This document shows, in pieces, positions 17,132 through 25,018 of a DNA stretch of 64,000 bases (the stretch's first letter is position 1; every line of letters begins with the position of its first letter). The DNA is taken from assembly GCA_902773665.1 (NCBI GenBank), contig CACYFF010000009.1, forward strand, positions 1 to 64,000, written 5' to 3'. Made by a program: the position numbers and the translations under genes. The stretch comes from an uncultured Eubacteriales bacterium (GTDB taxonomy: Bacteria; Bacillota; Clostridia; Peptostreptococcales; Anaerovoracaceae). The notes under the pieces are model-generated. The model saw only the letters and a list, made by a program, of their open reading frames with translations, was not told the DNA's origin and ran no database searches.

Positions 17132-18100
17132 ATGGCTGAACTGAAAACTGCTGCTCCGTTGATGGAAGCAAGAAACCTGACCAAGATCTTCAACGTGTCC
17201 CGCGGCATGCTGCACGCGGTGGACGGCGTTGACTTCAAGATCTATCCCGGTCAGACCCTGGGCGTTGTCGGTGAGTCCGGCTGCGGTAAGTCCACCCTGG
17301 GCAATACTATCCTGCGGCTGACCGAGCCCACCTCCGGTGAGATGTACTTCGAAGGTAAGGAATACTCCAAGGTCGGTAAGCGTGAAATGCGCGAAATGCG
17401 CAAGGATATGCAGATGATCTTCCAGGATCCCTATTCCAGTATCGACCCCCGTATGTGCGTGGCCGATATCATTGCCGAGTACATGATCATCAACCGTACC
17501 TATAAGACCAAGCGCGAGATCTATGCCCAGGTGGAAAAGCTGATGGACACCGTCGGCCTGGCCAAGCGCCTGGCAGAAGCCTATCCCCATGAGCTGGACG
17601 GCGGCCGCCGCCAGCGTATCGGCGTTGCCCGCGCTCTGTCCCTGAACCCCAAGTTCATCGTCTGCGACGAGCCGGTTTCCGCTCTGGACGTGTCCATTCA
17701 GGCACAGATCCTCAACCTGCTGATGGACCTGCAGGATGAGTACAAGCTGACCTATCTGTTCATCACCCACAACCTGAGCGTGGTCAAGCAAATTTCCTCC
17801 GACATCATGGTTATGTATCTGGGTAAGTGCGTGGAGCGGGCCACCTCTGACGAGCTGTTCGCCAATCCCCGCCATCCCTATACCAAGGCCCTGCTGTCCG
17901 CCATCCCTGTTCCCGACATTTCCATGCGCAACAAGGAGATCCACCTGATCCAGGGCGAAGTTACCAGCCCCATCAACCCCAAGCCCGGCTGCCGTTTCGC
18001 CGCCCGCTGCCCCATGGCCCGTCCCGAGTGCAGCCAGGAGAGCCCGCACCTGCGTGAAGTGTCGCCCAACCATTTCGTCGCCTGTCATTTGGAGGAATAA
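17132..18100 (+). CDS. Dipeptide-type ABC ATPase, DppF-like
   Basis: The 322-residue second ATPase has Walker A GESGCGKST, Q-loop MIFQDPYSSIDPR, Walker B FIVCDEPVSALDV and H-loop LFITHNLSVV. A C-terminal Cys-containing oligo_HPY-type extension follows (GCRFAARCPMARPEC). The ABC signature is unusual: LDGGRRQR in place of LSGGQRQR, with Asp replacing the conserved Ser. This may lower or asymmetrise ATP hydrolysis in the heterodimer; the partner has a normal signature. That is inference from one residue. Confidence 0.93.
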   Translation: MAELKTAAPLMEARNLTKIFNVSRGMLHAVDGVDFKIYPGQTLGVVGESGCGKSTLGNTILRLTEPTSGEMYFEGKEYSKVGKREMREMRKDMQMIFQDPYSSIDPRMCVADIIAEYMIINRTYKTKREIYAQVEKLMDTVGLAKRLAEAYPHELDGGRRQRIGVARALSLNPKFIVCDEPVSALDVSIQAQILNLLMDLQDEYKLTYLFITHNLSVVKQISSDIMVMYLGKCVERATSDELFANPRHPYTKALLSAIPVPDISMRNKEIHLIQGEVTSPINPKPGCRFAARCPMARPECSQESPHLREVSPNHFVACHLEE

Positions 18101-18103
18101 GTC

Positions 18104-19288
18104 ATGGATCTGTGCTTTTTGAAATCCGCTGCCGCTCAGGCCGCGTCTTATGCCGTCGCCCTTCGCCGTGAGATCCACAGCCATCCCGAACTGTCCGACC
18201 GGGAGGAGCAAACCTCCGCTCTGGTCTGCCGGGAACTGGAACGGCTGAACATTCCCTACACCGTGCTGCCCGGTATGCACGGTGTGGTGGGCATGATCTC
18301 TTCCGGCAGAGAGGGCCCCACGGTGGCCCTGCGGGCCGACATGGACGCGCTGCCCATTCAGGAGCAGACCGGGCTCGCGTTTGCCTCTCAAAAGGAGGGC
18401 GTGATGCACGCCTGCGGCCATGACGTTCATACCGCGGTCCTGTTGGGAACCGCCTCGGTGCTGGCAGAGAACAAGGCGCTTTTCCGTGGCAATGTCAAAC
18501 TGTTTTTCCAGCCCGCGGAAGAAGGGGTTGGCGGCGCGAAGCGTATGATTGCCGCAGGATGCATGGAAAATCCCCATGTAGAGGCCGTGTTCGGCCTGCA
18601 CTCCGCCCCCAGACTGCCGGCGGGAAAAATCGGCACCAAGCCCGGTTGGACCTCTGCCAGCAGCGATGAGATCAAGATCCGTGTGCACGGCAAAAGCGCC
18701 CACGGCGCTTCTCCCGATGAGGGTGTGGACGCCATCTACATCGCCAGCCAGCTGGTGGTGGCCCTCTACGGGCTGATGGCCCGCCGTGTCCGGGGTACCG
18801 ATTCCATCGCCCTGAATGTAGGTAAGTTCCATGCCGGCAACGCAAATAACATCATTTGCGAATGTGCCGAGCTGGAAGCGATGTATCGCACCTTCCGGGC
18901 CGACACCCGTCAGCGCATGAAGCAGGAGATCTGTGACCTGGTGCACAGCCTCTGCAAGGGCTTTGGCGGTTGGGCCGAGATCACCATTGAGGAAGGCTAT
19001 GACGGTCATGCCAACGACGCCGACCGAACCCGCCGGCTGATGGAACTCAGCCGGGAGCTGATGGGGGAGGACGCCTTCGTTTTGCGGGAGACCCCCGATA
19101 TGGGCACCGAAGACTTCTGTTACTTTGGCCAAAAGGCCCCCGCGGTCTTTTTTGACCTGGGTACCGGAAGCGCTCCCGGCCATCCCGTCATGCCCCTTCA
19201 CAGCAGCCGGTTCACCGTGGACGAGGATGCGCTAAATTACGGCATCCTGATGGAAGCGGCGCTGGCGCTGGACTACTTATCTCTGTAA
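18104..19288 (+). CDS. M20-family amidohydrolase/carboxypeptidase
   Basis: This is a 394-residue M20D-type metallohydrolase. Signature motifs are REIHSHPELSDREEQT, ALRADMDALPIQEQTG, HACGHDVHTAVLLG (metal Cys/His cluster), FQPAEEGVGGAKRMI, FGLHSAPRLPAG and a C-terminal MGTEDFCYF. Members remove acyl groups from amino acids or cleave short peptides. The central insertion (about 185-300) is the dimerisation domain, with HGKSAHGASPDEGVDA. It is three bases from the ATPase gene, so it belongs to the uptake operon and probably acts on the imported compound in the cytoplasm. Confidence 0.9.
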   Translation: MDLCFLKSAAAQAASYAVALRREIHSHPELSDREEQTSALVCRELERLNIPYTVLPGMHGVVGMISSGREGPTVALRADMDALPIQEQTGLAFASQKEGVMHACGHDVHTAVLLGTASVLAENKALFRGNVKLFFQPAEEGVGGAKRMIAAGCMENPHVEAVFGLHSAPRLPAGKIGTKPGWTSASSDEIKIRVHGKSAHGASPDEGVDAIYIASQLVVALYGLMARRVRGTDSIALNVGKFHAGNANNIICECAELEAMYRTFRADTRQRMKQEICDLVHSLCKGFGGWAEITIEEGYDGHANDADRTRRLMELSRELMGEDAFVLRETPDMGTEDFCYFGQKAPAVFFDLGTGSAPGHPVMPLHSSRFTVDEDALNYGILMEAALALDYLSL

Positions 19289-19313
19289 GGTTCGAATAGA
19301 CATACTCTCCTAA

Positions 19314-19352
19314 GGAAGAACTCTGCCGACGCTTTGTCGACAGGGTTCTTCC
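19314..19352 (+). promoter_or_regulatory. Hairpin between the M20 gene and the DppA remnant
   Basis: A 17-base imperfect stem (GGAAGAACTCTGCCGAC against GTCGACAGGGTTCTTCC) lacks a T-run. It is like the hairpin at 14,244 and likely stabilises or processes the operon mRNA. Confidence 0.55.
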
Positions 19353-19406
19353 GCGTATAGGCTCTGTTGCAGCCGTCACCGATTTTTTGAAAGGAGCGCT
19401 TGTGCT

Positions 19407-19487
19407 ATGCGTGTTTTTATCAGTGCCGATATCGAAGGCAGGTGCCGTCAAGATTTATGCGCAAATTTGTTTGCAGACTCCGACTGA
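19407..19487 (+). pseudogene. Truncated D-aminopeptidase (DppA-like, M55) gene
   Basis: After AAAGGAGCG, ATG 19407 opens a frame whose first 11 codons, MRVFISADIEG, are the invariant start of M55 D-aminopeptidases; the Asp and Glu are zinc ligands. From about 19,440 the sequence is unrelated and stops after 26 codons, where the IS256-family element begins. No remainder of the gene is found on the other side of the IS element. The enzyme would have released D-amino acids from imported peptides, which strengthens the D-residue reading of the operon. Confidence 0.75.
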
Positions 19488-20767
19488 GTGAAGTCAGCCG
19501 GCAATAGAGGCGTCGTCCATGACCGCCTCCAAGTGCTTCATGTTTATGTATTTCTTGCAGCCCCACTGCGTCCCCGCCACATGGCGGAGCCGTGCACAGA
19601 CCAGCATCAGGGCGGAATTTCCGTCAGGGAACGTCCCCACCACACGGGTCCTGCGGCGGATCTCACGGTTCAGCCGTTCGATCACATTGTTGATCCGGAT
19701 CCGGGTCCAATGTTCATAGGGAAAATCGCAGTAGGTCAGCGTCTCCTCAACACCGTCCTCGACCTTCTTGGCAGCTTCCTTCAGTTTCATGGCGCGCAGC
19801 TCGGCGACCACGGCCTTCGCCTTCTCGCGGGACGCCTTCTTACTCTCCTGGGCGTGGATCGCCTTGAGCATTTTCGCCACAATTTTGACCTTGGATTTAG
19901 GCACAACAGAGAAAAGGTTGCGGTAGAAATGCACCGTGCAGCGCTGGTATTTGGCGTCCGGAAACACCTCGCCCACGGCCTCCAGCATCCCCATGCACTT
20001 GTCGCCCACGATGAGCTTCACGCCGTCCAAGCCGCGTCCGCGGAGCCACTGGAAGAAACTGACCCAACTGGCCTTGTCCTCTTTCATGCCCTCGGCAGCG
20101 CCTAAAACCTCACGGTATCCGTCCTCATTTACCGCAATCGCCACCAAAATCGTAACATTTTCGTACTCTCCACCCCAGTTGCGCCGCAGGTAGATACCGT
20201 CCACATAGACATATGGATATTTGCCGCCCTGCAAAGGGCGGTTCCGCCAATCCTCGATATGGACATAGGCTTTCTTGTTCAGTTCACTGATGGTAGCCGG
20301 AGATACCTTGCTGCCCCACAGGGCTTCCGTAATATCGTCCACACGGCGCACCGAGACACCGGCAAGGTACATCTCGATGAGGGCTTCCTCCACGCGGCTC
20401 TCCCGGCGACGATACCGCTCGATAATGGCGGTCTCGAAGGACACACCCTTGAGTCGGGGCACATGGAGCGTCACGTCTCCGGAGGTGGTGGTAAGGTTCC
20501 GGTCATAGTGGCCGCTGCGGTAACCCTGGCGAGCTTCGCTGCGCTCATAGCGGGCCGCCTGCGTCAGCGACTCCGCCTCCTTCTCCAGCAGCTCGTTCAG
20601 GGTTTCCTCCACACTGCCGCGAACCAATTCCTTGATTTGGCCCTTGATTACTTCCTCGTTTAGCTGTACAATTTTCTCGGACATAGTTTGCTGTCTCCTT
20701 TCAGAATGGTGTGTGGTAACTCCATTCTATCAGAGATCTGCAAACCGTGTCTCTTTTTATTCCTAAA
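19440..20767 (-). mobile_element. IS256-family insertion sequence (ends approximate)
   Basis: The element encodes one transposase on the minus strand. Subterminal sequences resemble each other in inverted orientation: GTTTGCAGAC at about 19,469 on the left, and GGTTTGCAGATC read on the minus strand near 20,745 on the right. Exact tips are not certain. Left flank is the 5' end of the D-aminopeptidase gene; right flank is the 161-bp repeat. No 8-bp target duplication is visible, which suggests loss of adjacent DNA after insertion. Confidence 0.75.
19494..20684 (-). CDS. IS256-family transposase
   Basis: The 396-residue transposase of the mutator/IS256 type appears intact. The DDE pieces are visible: YVYVDGIYLRR (first D), KLIVGDKCMGMLEAV (second D) and NNVIERLNREIRRRTRVVGTFP around the conserved E (C-terminal catalytic Glu). 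The N-terminal DNA-binding region includes RSGHYDRNLTTTSGDVTLHVPR. The start has a clear AAGGAGAC site on the minus strand. The element could still be mobile. Confidence 0.95.
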   Translation of the reverse strand: MSEKIVQLNEEVIKGQIKELVRGSVEETLNELLEKEAESLTQAARYERSEARQGYRSGHYDRNLTTTSGDVTLHVPRLKGVSFETAIIERYRRRESRVEEALIEMYLAGVSVRRVDDITEALWGSKVSPATISELNKKAYVHIEDWRNRPLQGGKYPYVYVDGIYLRRNWGGEYENVTILVAIAVNEDGYREVLGAAEGMKEDKASWVSFFQWLRGRGLDGVKLIVGDKCMGMLEAVGEVFPDAKYQRCTVHFYRNLFSVVPKSKVKIVAKMLKAIHAQESKKASREKAKAVVAELRAMKLKEAAKKVEDGVEETLTYCDFPYEHWTRIRINNVIERLNREIRRRTRVVGTFPDGNSALMLVCARLRHVAGTQWGCKKYINMKHLEAVMDDASIAG

Positions 20768-20928
20768 AAGCGGATAATAAATGACTCATAAAACACGAAA
20801 GCGTAAAAAATATGATCAGAATTATCGCTTTTTATTTTTGCGATCAATGGCTGATAATCGTTTAAATTTCAAGCATTGTTGGCTTTTGATCTCTTGAAAA
20901 TGTAGTCAAGATGTTAATACGGCGCACG
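20768..20928 (+). repeat. 161-bp direct repeat, right copy, at the cpaF junction
   Basis: This is the second copy of the repeat at 5,167-5,327 (five mismatches, no gaps). Its last bases, ACGGCGCACG, run straight into the cpaF reading frame as T-A-H-D-G-S. It is therefore the element-chromosome boundary: bases to the left are element, bases to the right are host. The repeat's left edge is set by the IS256 insertion. Confidence 0.85.
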
Positions 20929-21260
20929 ACGGATCGCTCTCCACGGGTCACGCAAATTCCGTACGGGGCATGATCGGCCGTCTGGAGACGATGCACATCT
21001 CCTCGTCGGGATTTCCGGCGGAATCGGTCCGCGCACAGATCGCGGAGGCGATCGATATTTTCGTTCATCTGGCCCGTACGCCGGACGGACACCGGCGCGT
21101 CGTGGAGATATGCGAATGCGCCGGCGTAAAGGACGGGGAGATCGCGCTGAATCCTCTGTACTGCTACGATCCCGAGAAGGGACTGGTCTTTACGGGAAAT
21201 CCGCTCATCCGCGTCGCGAAACTGAAACTGCACGGACTTTCGGAGGAGGTCGAGCCATGA
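20922..21260 (+). pseudogene. cpaF: 3' part of Tad pilus ATPase gene (cpaF/tadA), interrupted
   Basis: The open frame from the repeat core encodes the final 112 residues of a CpaF/TadA secretion ATPase: AHDGSLSTGHANSV, then MIGRLETM, RAQIAEAIDIFVHLAR and RRVVEICECAGV. These form the C-terminal part of the ATP-binding domain after Walker B. Walker A, Walker B and the N-terminal domain are missing and would lie left of the inserted elements, outside the window. Without precise excision the pilus motor cannot be made. The TGA overlaps the next ATG (ATGA). Confidence 0.88.
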
Positions 21261-22000
21261 CGGATTACGCTGTCTACAGCCCCGGGAAAAGGGAACGCAT
21301 CCGCTACTATCTTACGGCCTGTCCGCTGCTGATGCTGCTGGGGCTGCTGTTTTACCGGCATATCGCCGCGGCAGCAGTGTGCGCCGCACTGGCCGTTCCG
21401 CTGGAGCGTTTCTACCGGCAGCACATGGCGCACGAACGCAGACAGAGACTGCTGGAAGGGTTCCGGGATGCGCTCTATACGATCTCCGCTTCCGTCGCAG
21501 CAGGGCGCTCCATGCCAGCGGCGCTGGAAGACGCCGCGATGCAGTCGGAGGCTTCCTACGGTGTGGAAGCGGATATCACGGGCGAACTGCGCAGCATCGT
21601 GGACAGCTACCGTTCGGTCCACGGAGACCCTGCGGAGCTGCTGACCGATCTCGGAAAACGGAGCGGTCTGGCGGAGATCGCGCTGTTCGCATCGTCTTAC
21701 GCGATCTGCCGCCTCTGCGGCGGCGATCTGGAAGACGTCTGCTTAAAGAGCGCTTCTCTGCTTTTGGATAAACTGGCGTTCCGCAGCGAAACGGACAGCC
21801 TGATGGCGCAGAAAAAACTGGACATTCTGCTGCTTCTGTCGCTGCCGCTGCTGATGCTCGTCTTTTTAAACCTGACGGCGTTCAGCTATATCGCCGTATT
21901 GTACACGAGCGCTGCCGGCAGGCTCCTGATGAGCATGTGCCTGGCGGCGATAGGAGGTGCCTTGTATTGGAGCATCCGCATCATCGACGTCGAATTGTAG
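21257..22000 (+). CDS. tadB: Tad pilus inner-membrane platform protein, TadB-like
   Basis: This 247-residue T2SSF-type protein has two hydrophobic segments near residues 16-45, then a cytoplasmic domain with the family feature FRDALYTISASVAAGRSMPAALEDA. The C-terminal part includes KKLDILLLLSLPLLMLVFLNL and another hydrophobic stretch. TadB and TadC form the platform on which the CpaF ATPase assembles Flp pili. GGAGGAGG stands just 5' and the start overlaps the cpaF stop by four bases. Gene symbol is by position and family, not by close identity. Confidence 0.8.
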   Translation: MTDYAVYSPGKRERIRYYLTACPLLMLLGLLFYRHIAAAAVCAALAVPLERFYRQHMAHERRQRLLEGFRDALYTISASVAAGRSMPAALEDAAMQSEASYGVEADITGELRSIVDSYRSVHGDPAELLTDLGKRSGLAEIALFASSYAICRLCGGDLEDVCLKSASLLLDKLAFRSETDSLMAQKKLDILLLLSLPLLMLVFLNLTAFSYIAVLYTSAAGRLLMSMCLAAIGGALYWSIRIIDVEL

Positions 22001-23307
22001 GACCGTTGGCCGCAAAACTGCGAAGAGTGGGAGAGATCCTGCGGCAGAAAGACGAGCAGGCTCTCGAAGGGTATGCGTTTCTGCAGCAGGCAGGGGAGGA
22101 TGTTTCATCCGAACTGGACCGTCTGCAGAAACGGCTTGGCCGGTTGCTCCTGTTCTGCGCGGGAACGTGTCTGCTGTTATTTCTGCTTGCCGCGCTTATC
22201 GGCAGACAGGATGCAGGTTTGGAAATGCTGCTGCAGAGACCGTCCATTACAGAAGACGATGCCTATGCGGACGTGTGCGTTACGCTTCAGTGGCAGGAGG
22301 CTTCCTGGAAGCAGGACGTCCGGCTGGACGTGCCGAGACAGGAGATCTCCGCCAAAGATGCGCGCGCTCTGTTCGAACGCTGCCGGCAGTGGCTCGAAAC
22401 GGAGGTGTTCGGCAGCCGTCAGGATCTGGGAAGGGTCACCGGGGATCTGAAACTGCCGCTGCAGGACGAGACGGGCCTCGTCGCGATAGGCTGGAGCAGT
22501 TCCGACCCCTCGCGCATCGCAGAGGACGGCCGCGTGAACCTGACAGGCGTAAGGGACGGAGAGTCTGTGGAGCTCGCCGCCTCGCTGCAGGCGGGTGATC
22601 ACGGTGCGGTATTTGCGCCGTCTGCGGCGAAAGATCTGACGCCTTCGCTGCAATATGAGGCGGAAGAGATGCTGCAGCAGCTGCCGGAGCTCCTGACAGA
22701 GGTTCGCCAGGAACTGCCGGAAAAGACGCCCGGCGGCGCTGATGCGGACTGGGTCCTCAAAAGAGGAGGACTTCCCTGGGAGATCGCAGGCGTCTTCTTT
22801 CTTGCGGCTGTCTTTCTCGTCTTCAGCCGGACAGACTCCCTGAAAAAACACCTGAAAGAGCGGAAGGCAGCATTCGAGCAGGAGATCCCGAACATGAGCC
22901 TTCAGATGATCCTGCTTCTGAACGCCGGCCTCACGGTGGAAGGGTCGTTTCAGCGTCTCGTGCAGGAGAACCGGGACAGGGACCATCCGCTGTACCGGGC
23001 GCTTTGCTCGCTGGACGCGGAGAGCCGGGCAACGAATCTGCCGTTCGTGAACGCGTTGTATGTCTATGCGCGGCAGAGCGGCATCCGGGATCTCATCCGC
23101 TTCTCGTCTCTGGCGCTGGATTGCAGCGGACGGGGCGCGGAACTGTCCGAAAAGCTGGACCGGGAGCGGCAGCAGCTCTGGAATGTCCGGCTCAATCAGG
23201 CGAAAGCCAGAGCGAAGGAAGCCGAGACGAAACTCTGTCTGCCGCTGATGATATTGCTGCTGGTGCTGGTGGTGATCGCCATCGCGCCGGCTTTGATGGA
23301 AATGTAG
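21967..23307 (+). CDS. tadC: Tad platform protein, TadC-like, with extra extracytoplasmic domain
   Basis: The protein has about 446 residues from a TTG start at 21967, chosen because AGGAGG lies nine bases upstream and no ATG is available. Order: short cytoplasmic helix, membrane segment (about 57-78), about 190 residues of soluble domain (WSSSDPSRIAEDGRVNLTG is Ig-like in character), and a second membrane segment near 273-290. Then comes a T2SSF domain (PNMSLQMILLLNAGLTVEGSFQRL) and a C-terminal membrane helix. Ordinary TadC is about 300 residues without the inserted domain. It overlaps tadB by 34 bases. Confidence 0.8.
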   Translation: MEHPHHRRRIVGPLAAKLRRVGEILRQKDEQALEGYAFLQQAGEDVSSELDRLQKRLGRLLLFCAGTCLLLFLLAALIGRQDAGLEMLLQRPSITEDDAYADVCVTLQWQEASWKQDVRLDVPRQEISAKDARALFERCRQWLETEVFGSRQDLGRVTGDLKLPLQDETGLVAIGWSSSDPSRIAEDGRVNLTGVRDGESVELAASLQAGDHGAVFAPSAAKDLTPSLQYEAEEMLQQLPELLTEVRQELPEKTPGGADADWVLKRGGLPWEIAGVFFLAAVFLVFSRTDSLKKHLKERKAAFEQEIPNMSLQMILLLNAGLTVEGSFQRLVQENRDRDHPLYRALCSLDAESRATNLPFVNALYVYARQSGIRDLIRFSSLALDCSGRGAELSEKLDRERQQLWNVRLNQAKARAKEAETKLCLPLMILLLVLVVIAIAPALMEM

Positions 23308-23321
23308 AACAGGAGGAAAGT

Positions 23322-23495
23322 ATGGACCGTTTGCTCGTTGGGATCGAAACAAAACTCAAGGCGCAGGAGGGCATGGAATTGGTGCAGGTCGCGATCCTGA
23401 TCGCCATCGCCGTCTTTTTAGGTCTTATCTTCAAGGATAAGATCGGAAAGTTTGTCAACAATGTATTTGGAGACCTTCTTAAGGCGGATTTCTGA
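23322..23495 (+). CDS. Flp-like small pilin
   Basis: The 57-residue protein starts MDRLLVGIETKLKAQ, followed by EGMELVQVAILIAIAVFLGLI and a short amphipathic tail. A basic leader, Gly, Met-Glu and a long hydrophobic helix is the class IVb (Flp) prepilin layout, with processing expected after the Gly. AGGAGG precedes ATG 23322. It would be the major or a minor pilus subunit. No prepilin peptidase is present in this window. Confidence 0.72.
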   Translation: MDRLLVGIETKLKAQEGMELVQVAILIAIAVFLGLIFKDKIGKFVNNVFGDLLKADF

Positions 23496-23709
23496 TCCGT
23501 CCGGCAGCGCAATCGTGGAGGCTGCGCTGGTCTTTCCGCTGGTCGTACTGCTGCTGACCGCGATCATCGGACTGTCGCTGCAGGTGTTGGCCGGAACGGA
23601 GGCGGATGCTTCACGCCACAGGGAAGAAGCGAAGGAAGAACTGGAGCCGAAATTGCTGGAGGTGGAGAACGTGCTGCGGGGAGTGTGGCTGATGGATGAA
23701 GAAGAATAG
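23461..23709 (+). CDS. TadE-like pseudopilin
   Basis: This is an 82-residue protein with the TadE signature GSAIVEAALVFPLVVLLLTAIIGL (residues about 14-37), an N-terminal membrane helix after a short basic leader, then an acidic tail. TadE-like proteins are minor pseudopilins of Tad systems. I start at ATG 23461, in frame with an earlier TTG. It overlaps the pilin gene upstream and the next gene downstream, so the series is translationally coupled. Confidence 0.75.
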   Translation: MYLETFLRRISDPSGSAIVEAALVFPLVVLLLTAIIGLSLQVLAGTEADASRHREEAKEELEPKLLEVENVLRGVWLMDEEE

Positions 23710-25018
23710 CGGATTTTCGTCGATCTACGTCTTGCTGTGCCTCTCTTCCCTTGTCCTGTTTTTGCTGTGCGTCTGTGAACTGTGCAGCGGATACGCTGCC
23801 GGCAGCATCTGCGAAAACGTCTGCCTCGTAGCCGGCAAGTCCGTGCTGTCCGAATATCAGCCGGACCTGCAGCGGCGGTACGGCGTGTTTGCGGTCACAG
23901 CCTTTCCCCAGAAACTGGAGCCCTTAAACGCATTCTATATCCGGCAGAACCTCAACGGGACGTCTCTGCTGATCCGGCCAAAACTCAGAGAGTGCACCGT
24001 TTCCTGCGAAGAGACGCAGGGACTGGATGTGGAGAGTCTGGCGGATCAGATCGATACGTTAGGTCTGATGATGCTGGGAAAGGATGCGTTGGACGAGACC
24101 GGCGCGCTCCGGCTGCTGAAGGAACTGCTGGATCCGCTGGAGAACAGGGAGGACAAAGAGGCTGCCAAACAGGTGAAAGATCTCCCCCCGCCGTCCCCGG
24201 AGGGGCAGTCTGGAAAGTCCCCGGCGGAACTGATGCGGGAATACGACGATGCGATGCATCCGGATCTCGGGGAACACGAAGGGCGCAGCCTGGTGAGCGC
24301 ACACAAGGAGCAGCTGCCGACCCGTCTTCTGGACGTGCGTCCTTCGTCCTCTCTGCTGAAATACGCCGCGTCCGCACTGCTGCAGGACGGGTTGTCTGTC
24401 GGTGCGCTGCTGCAGTCCCGCTACGTAGTCTCCGTATGCTCGGATCTGCTGCACCAGAGAGACGATACGGTTCTGGGCCTTGAAACGGAATACGTGCTGT
24501 TCGGCAGGGATTCCGACCGGGAAAACGAGGCGGAGATGAAAGATGCGCTGTTCAAGATCCGGATGGCGGTCGATCTGGCGCGAAACCTCAGAAACGAGAC
24601 GAAACTATCGACATACGCGGCGGCTGCCGCTGCCTTTCCCGCTGTGCCGCAGCCCCTGGCTGTGCTTATCCTGGCCGCGATCGACGCGGCCGTGCAGGCG
24701 GAAGGGGAAGTGCAGACGCTCTGCGGCGGCGGATTCGTTGCCATAGCGCCGGGCAGTGGAGAACAGCAGGGCCGATTCGGCACCTACCGGGATTACGCCA
24801 TGCTGCTGCTCCTCCTGCTGCCGCAGCAGACGCGGCTCGCCCGCCTGATGGACATGATGCAGGCCGACGTCGCATACATGGACGGCGCCTCCTTTGCGTT
24901 CCGGGATTATTGTTATGGGTTTGTTTTGCATGCGGAATTCGAAAAGAAAAGTTTTCTCCCGGTCCTTTCCGGGCCGCTGCGCCATGGGACGGTGGAACAG
25001 GCGCATGTCTACCGGTGA
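23696..25018 (+). CDS. DUF5702-type Tad-associated protein
   Basis: This 440-residue protein has one N-terminal membrane helix (SSIYVLLCLSSLVLFLLCVCEL) and a large extracytoplasmic part. The helix after a short leader resembles TadE/TadG pseudopilins. The rest has Ala/Leu-rich helices, a Pro-rich linker near 165 (PPPSPEG), and a C-terminal region with a GYVFHAEFE-like segment. The layout matches DUF5702 proteins, which occur in Tad loci of Clostridia and have unknown function. It overlaps tadE by 14 bases. Confidence 0.7.
   Translation: MKKNSGFSSIYVLLCLSSLVLFLLCVCELCSGYAAGSICENVCLVAGKSVLSEYQPDLQRRYGVFAVTAFPQKLEPLNAFYIRQNLNGTSLLIRPKLRECTVSCEETQGLDVESLADQIDTLGLMMLGKDALDETGALRLLKELLDPLENREDKEAAKQVKDLPPPSPEGQSGKSPAELMREYDDAMHPDLGEHEGRSLVSAHKEQLPTRLLDVRPSSSLLKYAASALLQDGLSVGALLQSRYVVSVCSDLLHQRDDTVLGLETEYVLFGRDSDRENEAEMKDALFKIRMAVDLARNLRNETKLSTYAAAAAAFPAVPQPLAVLILAAIDAAVQAEGEVQTLCGGGFVAIAPGSGEQQGRFGTYRDYAMLLLLLLPQQTRLARLMDMMQADVAYMDGASFAFRDYCYGFVLHAEFEKKSFLPVLSGPLRHGTVEQAHVYR

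Noticed and set aside
15287-19201. 1,304-codon minus-strand frame across the ABC transporter genes
   Set aside because: Shadow of strongly codon-biased genes; no motif, no ribosome site, and His/Gln/Gly-rich composition.
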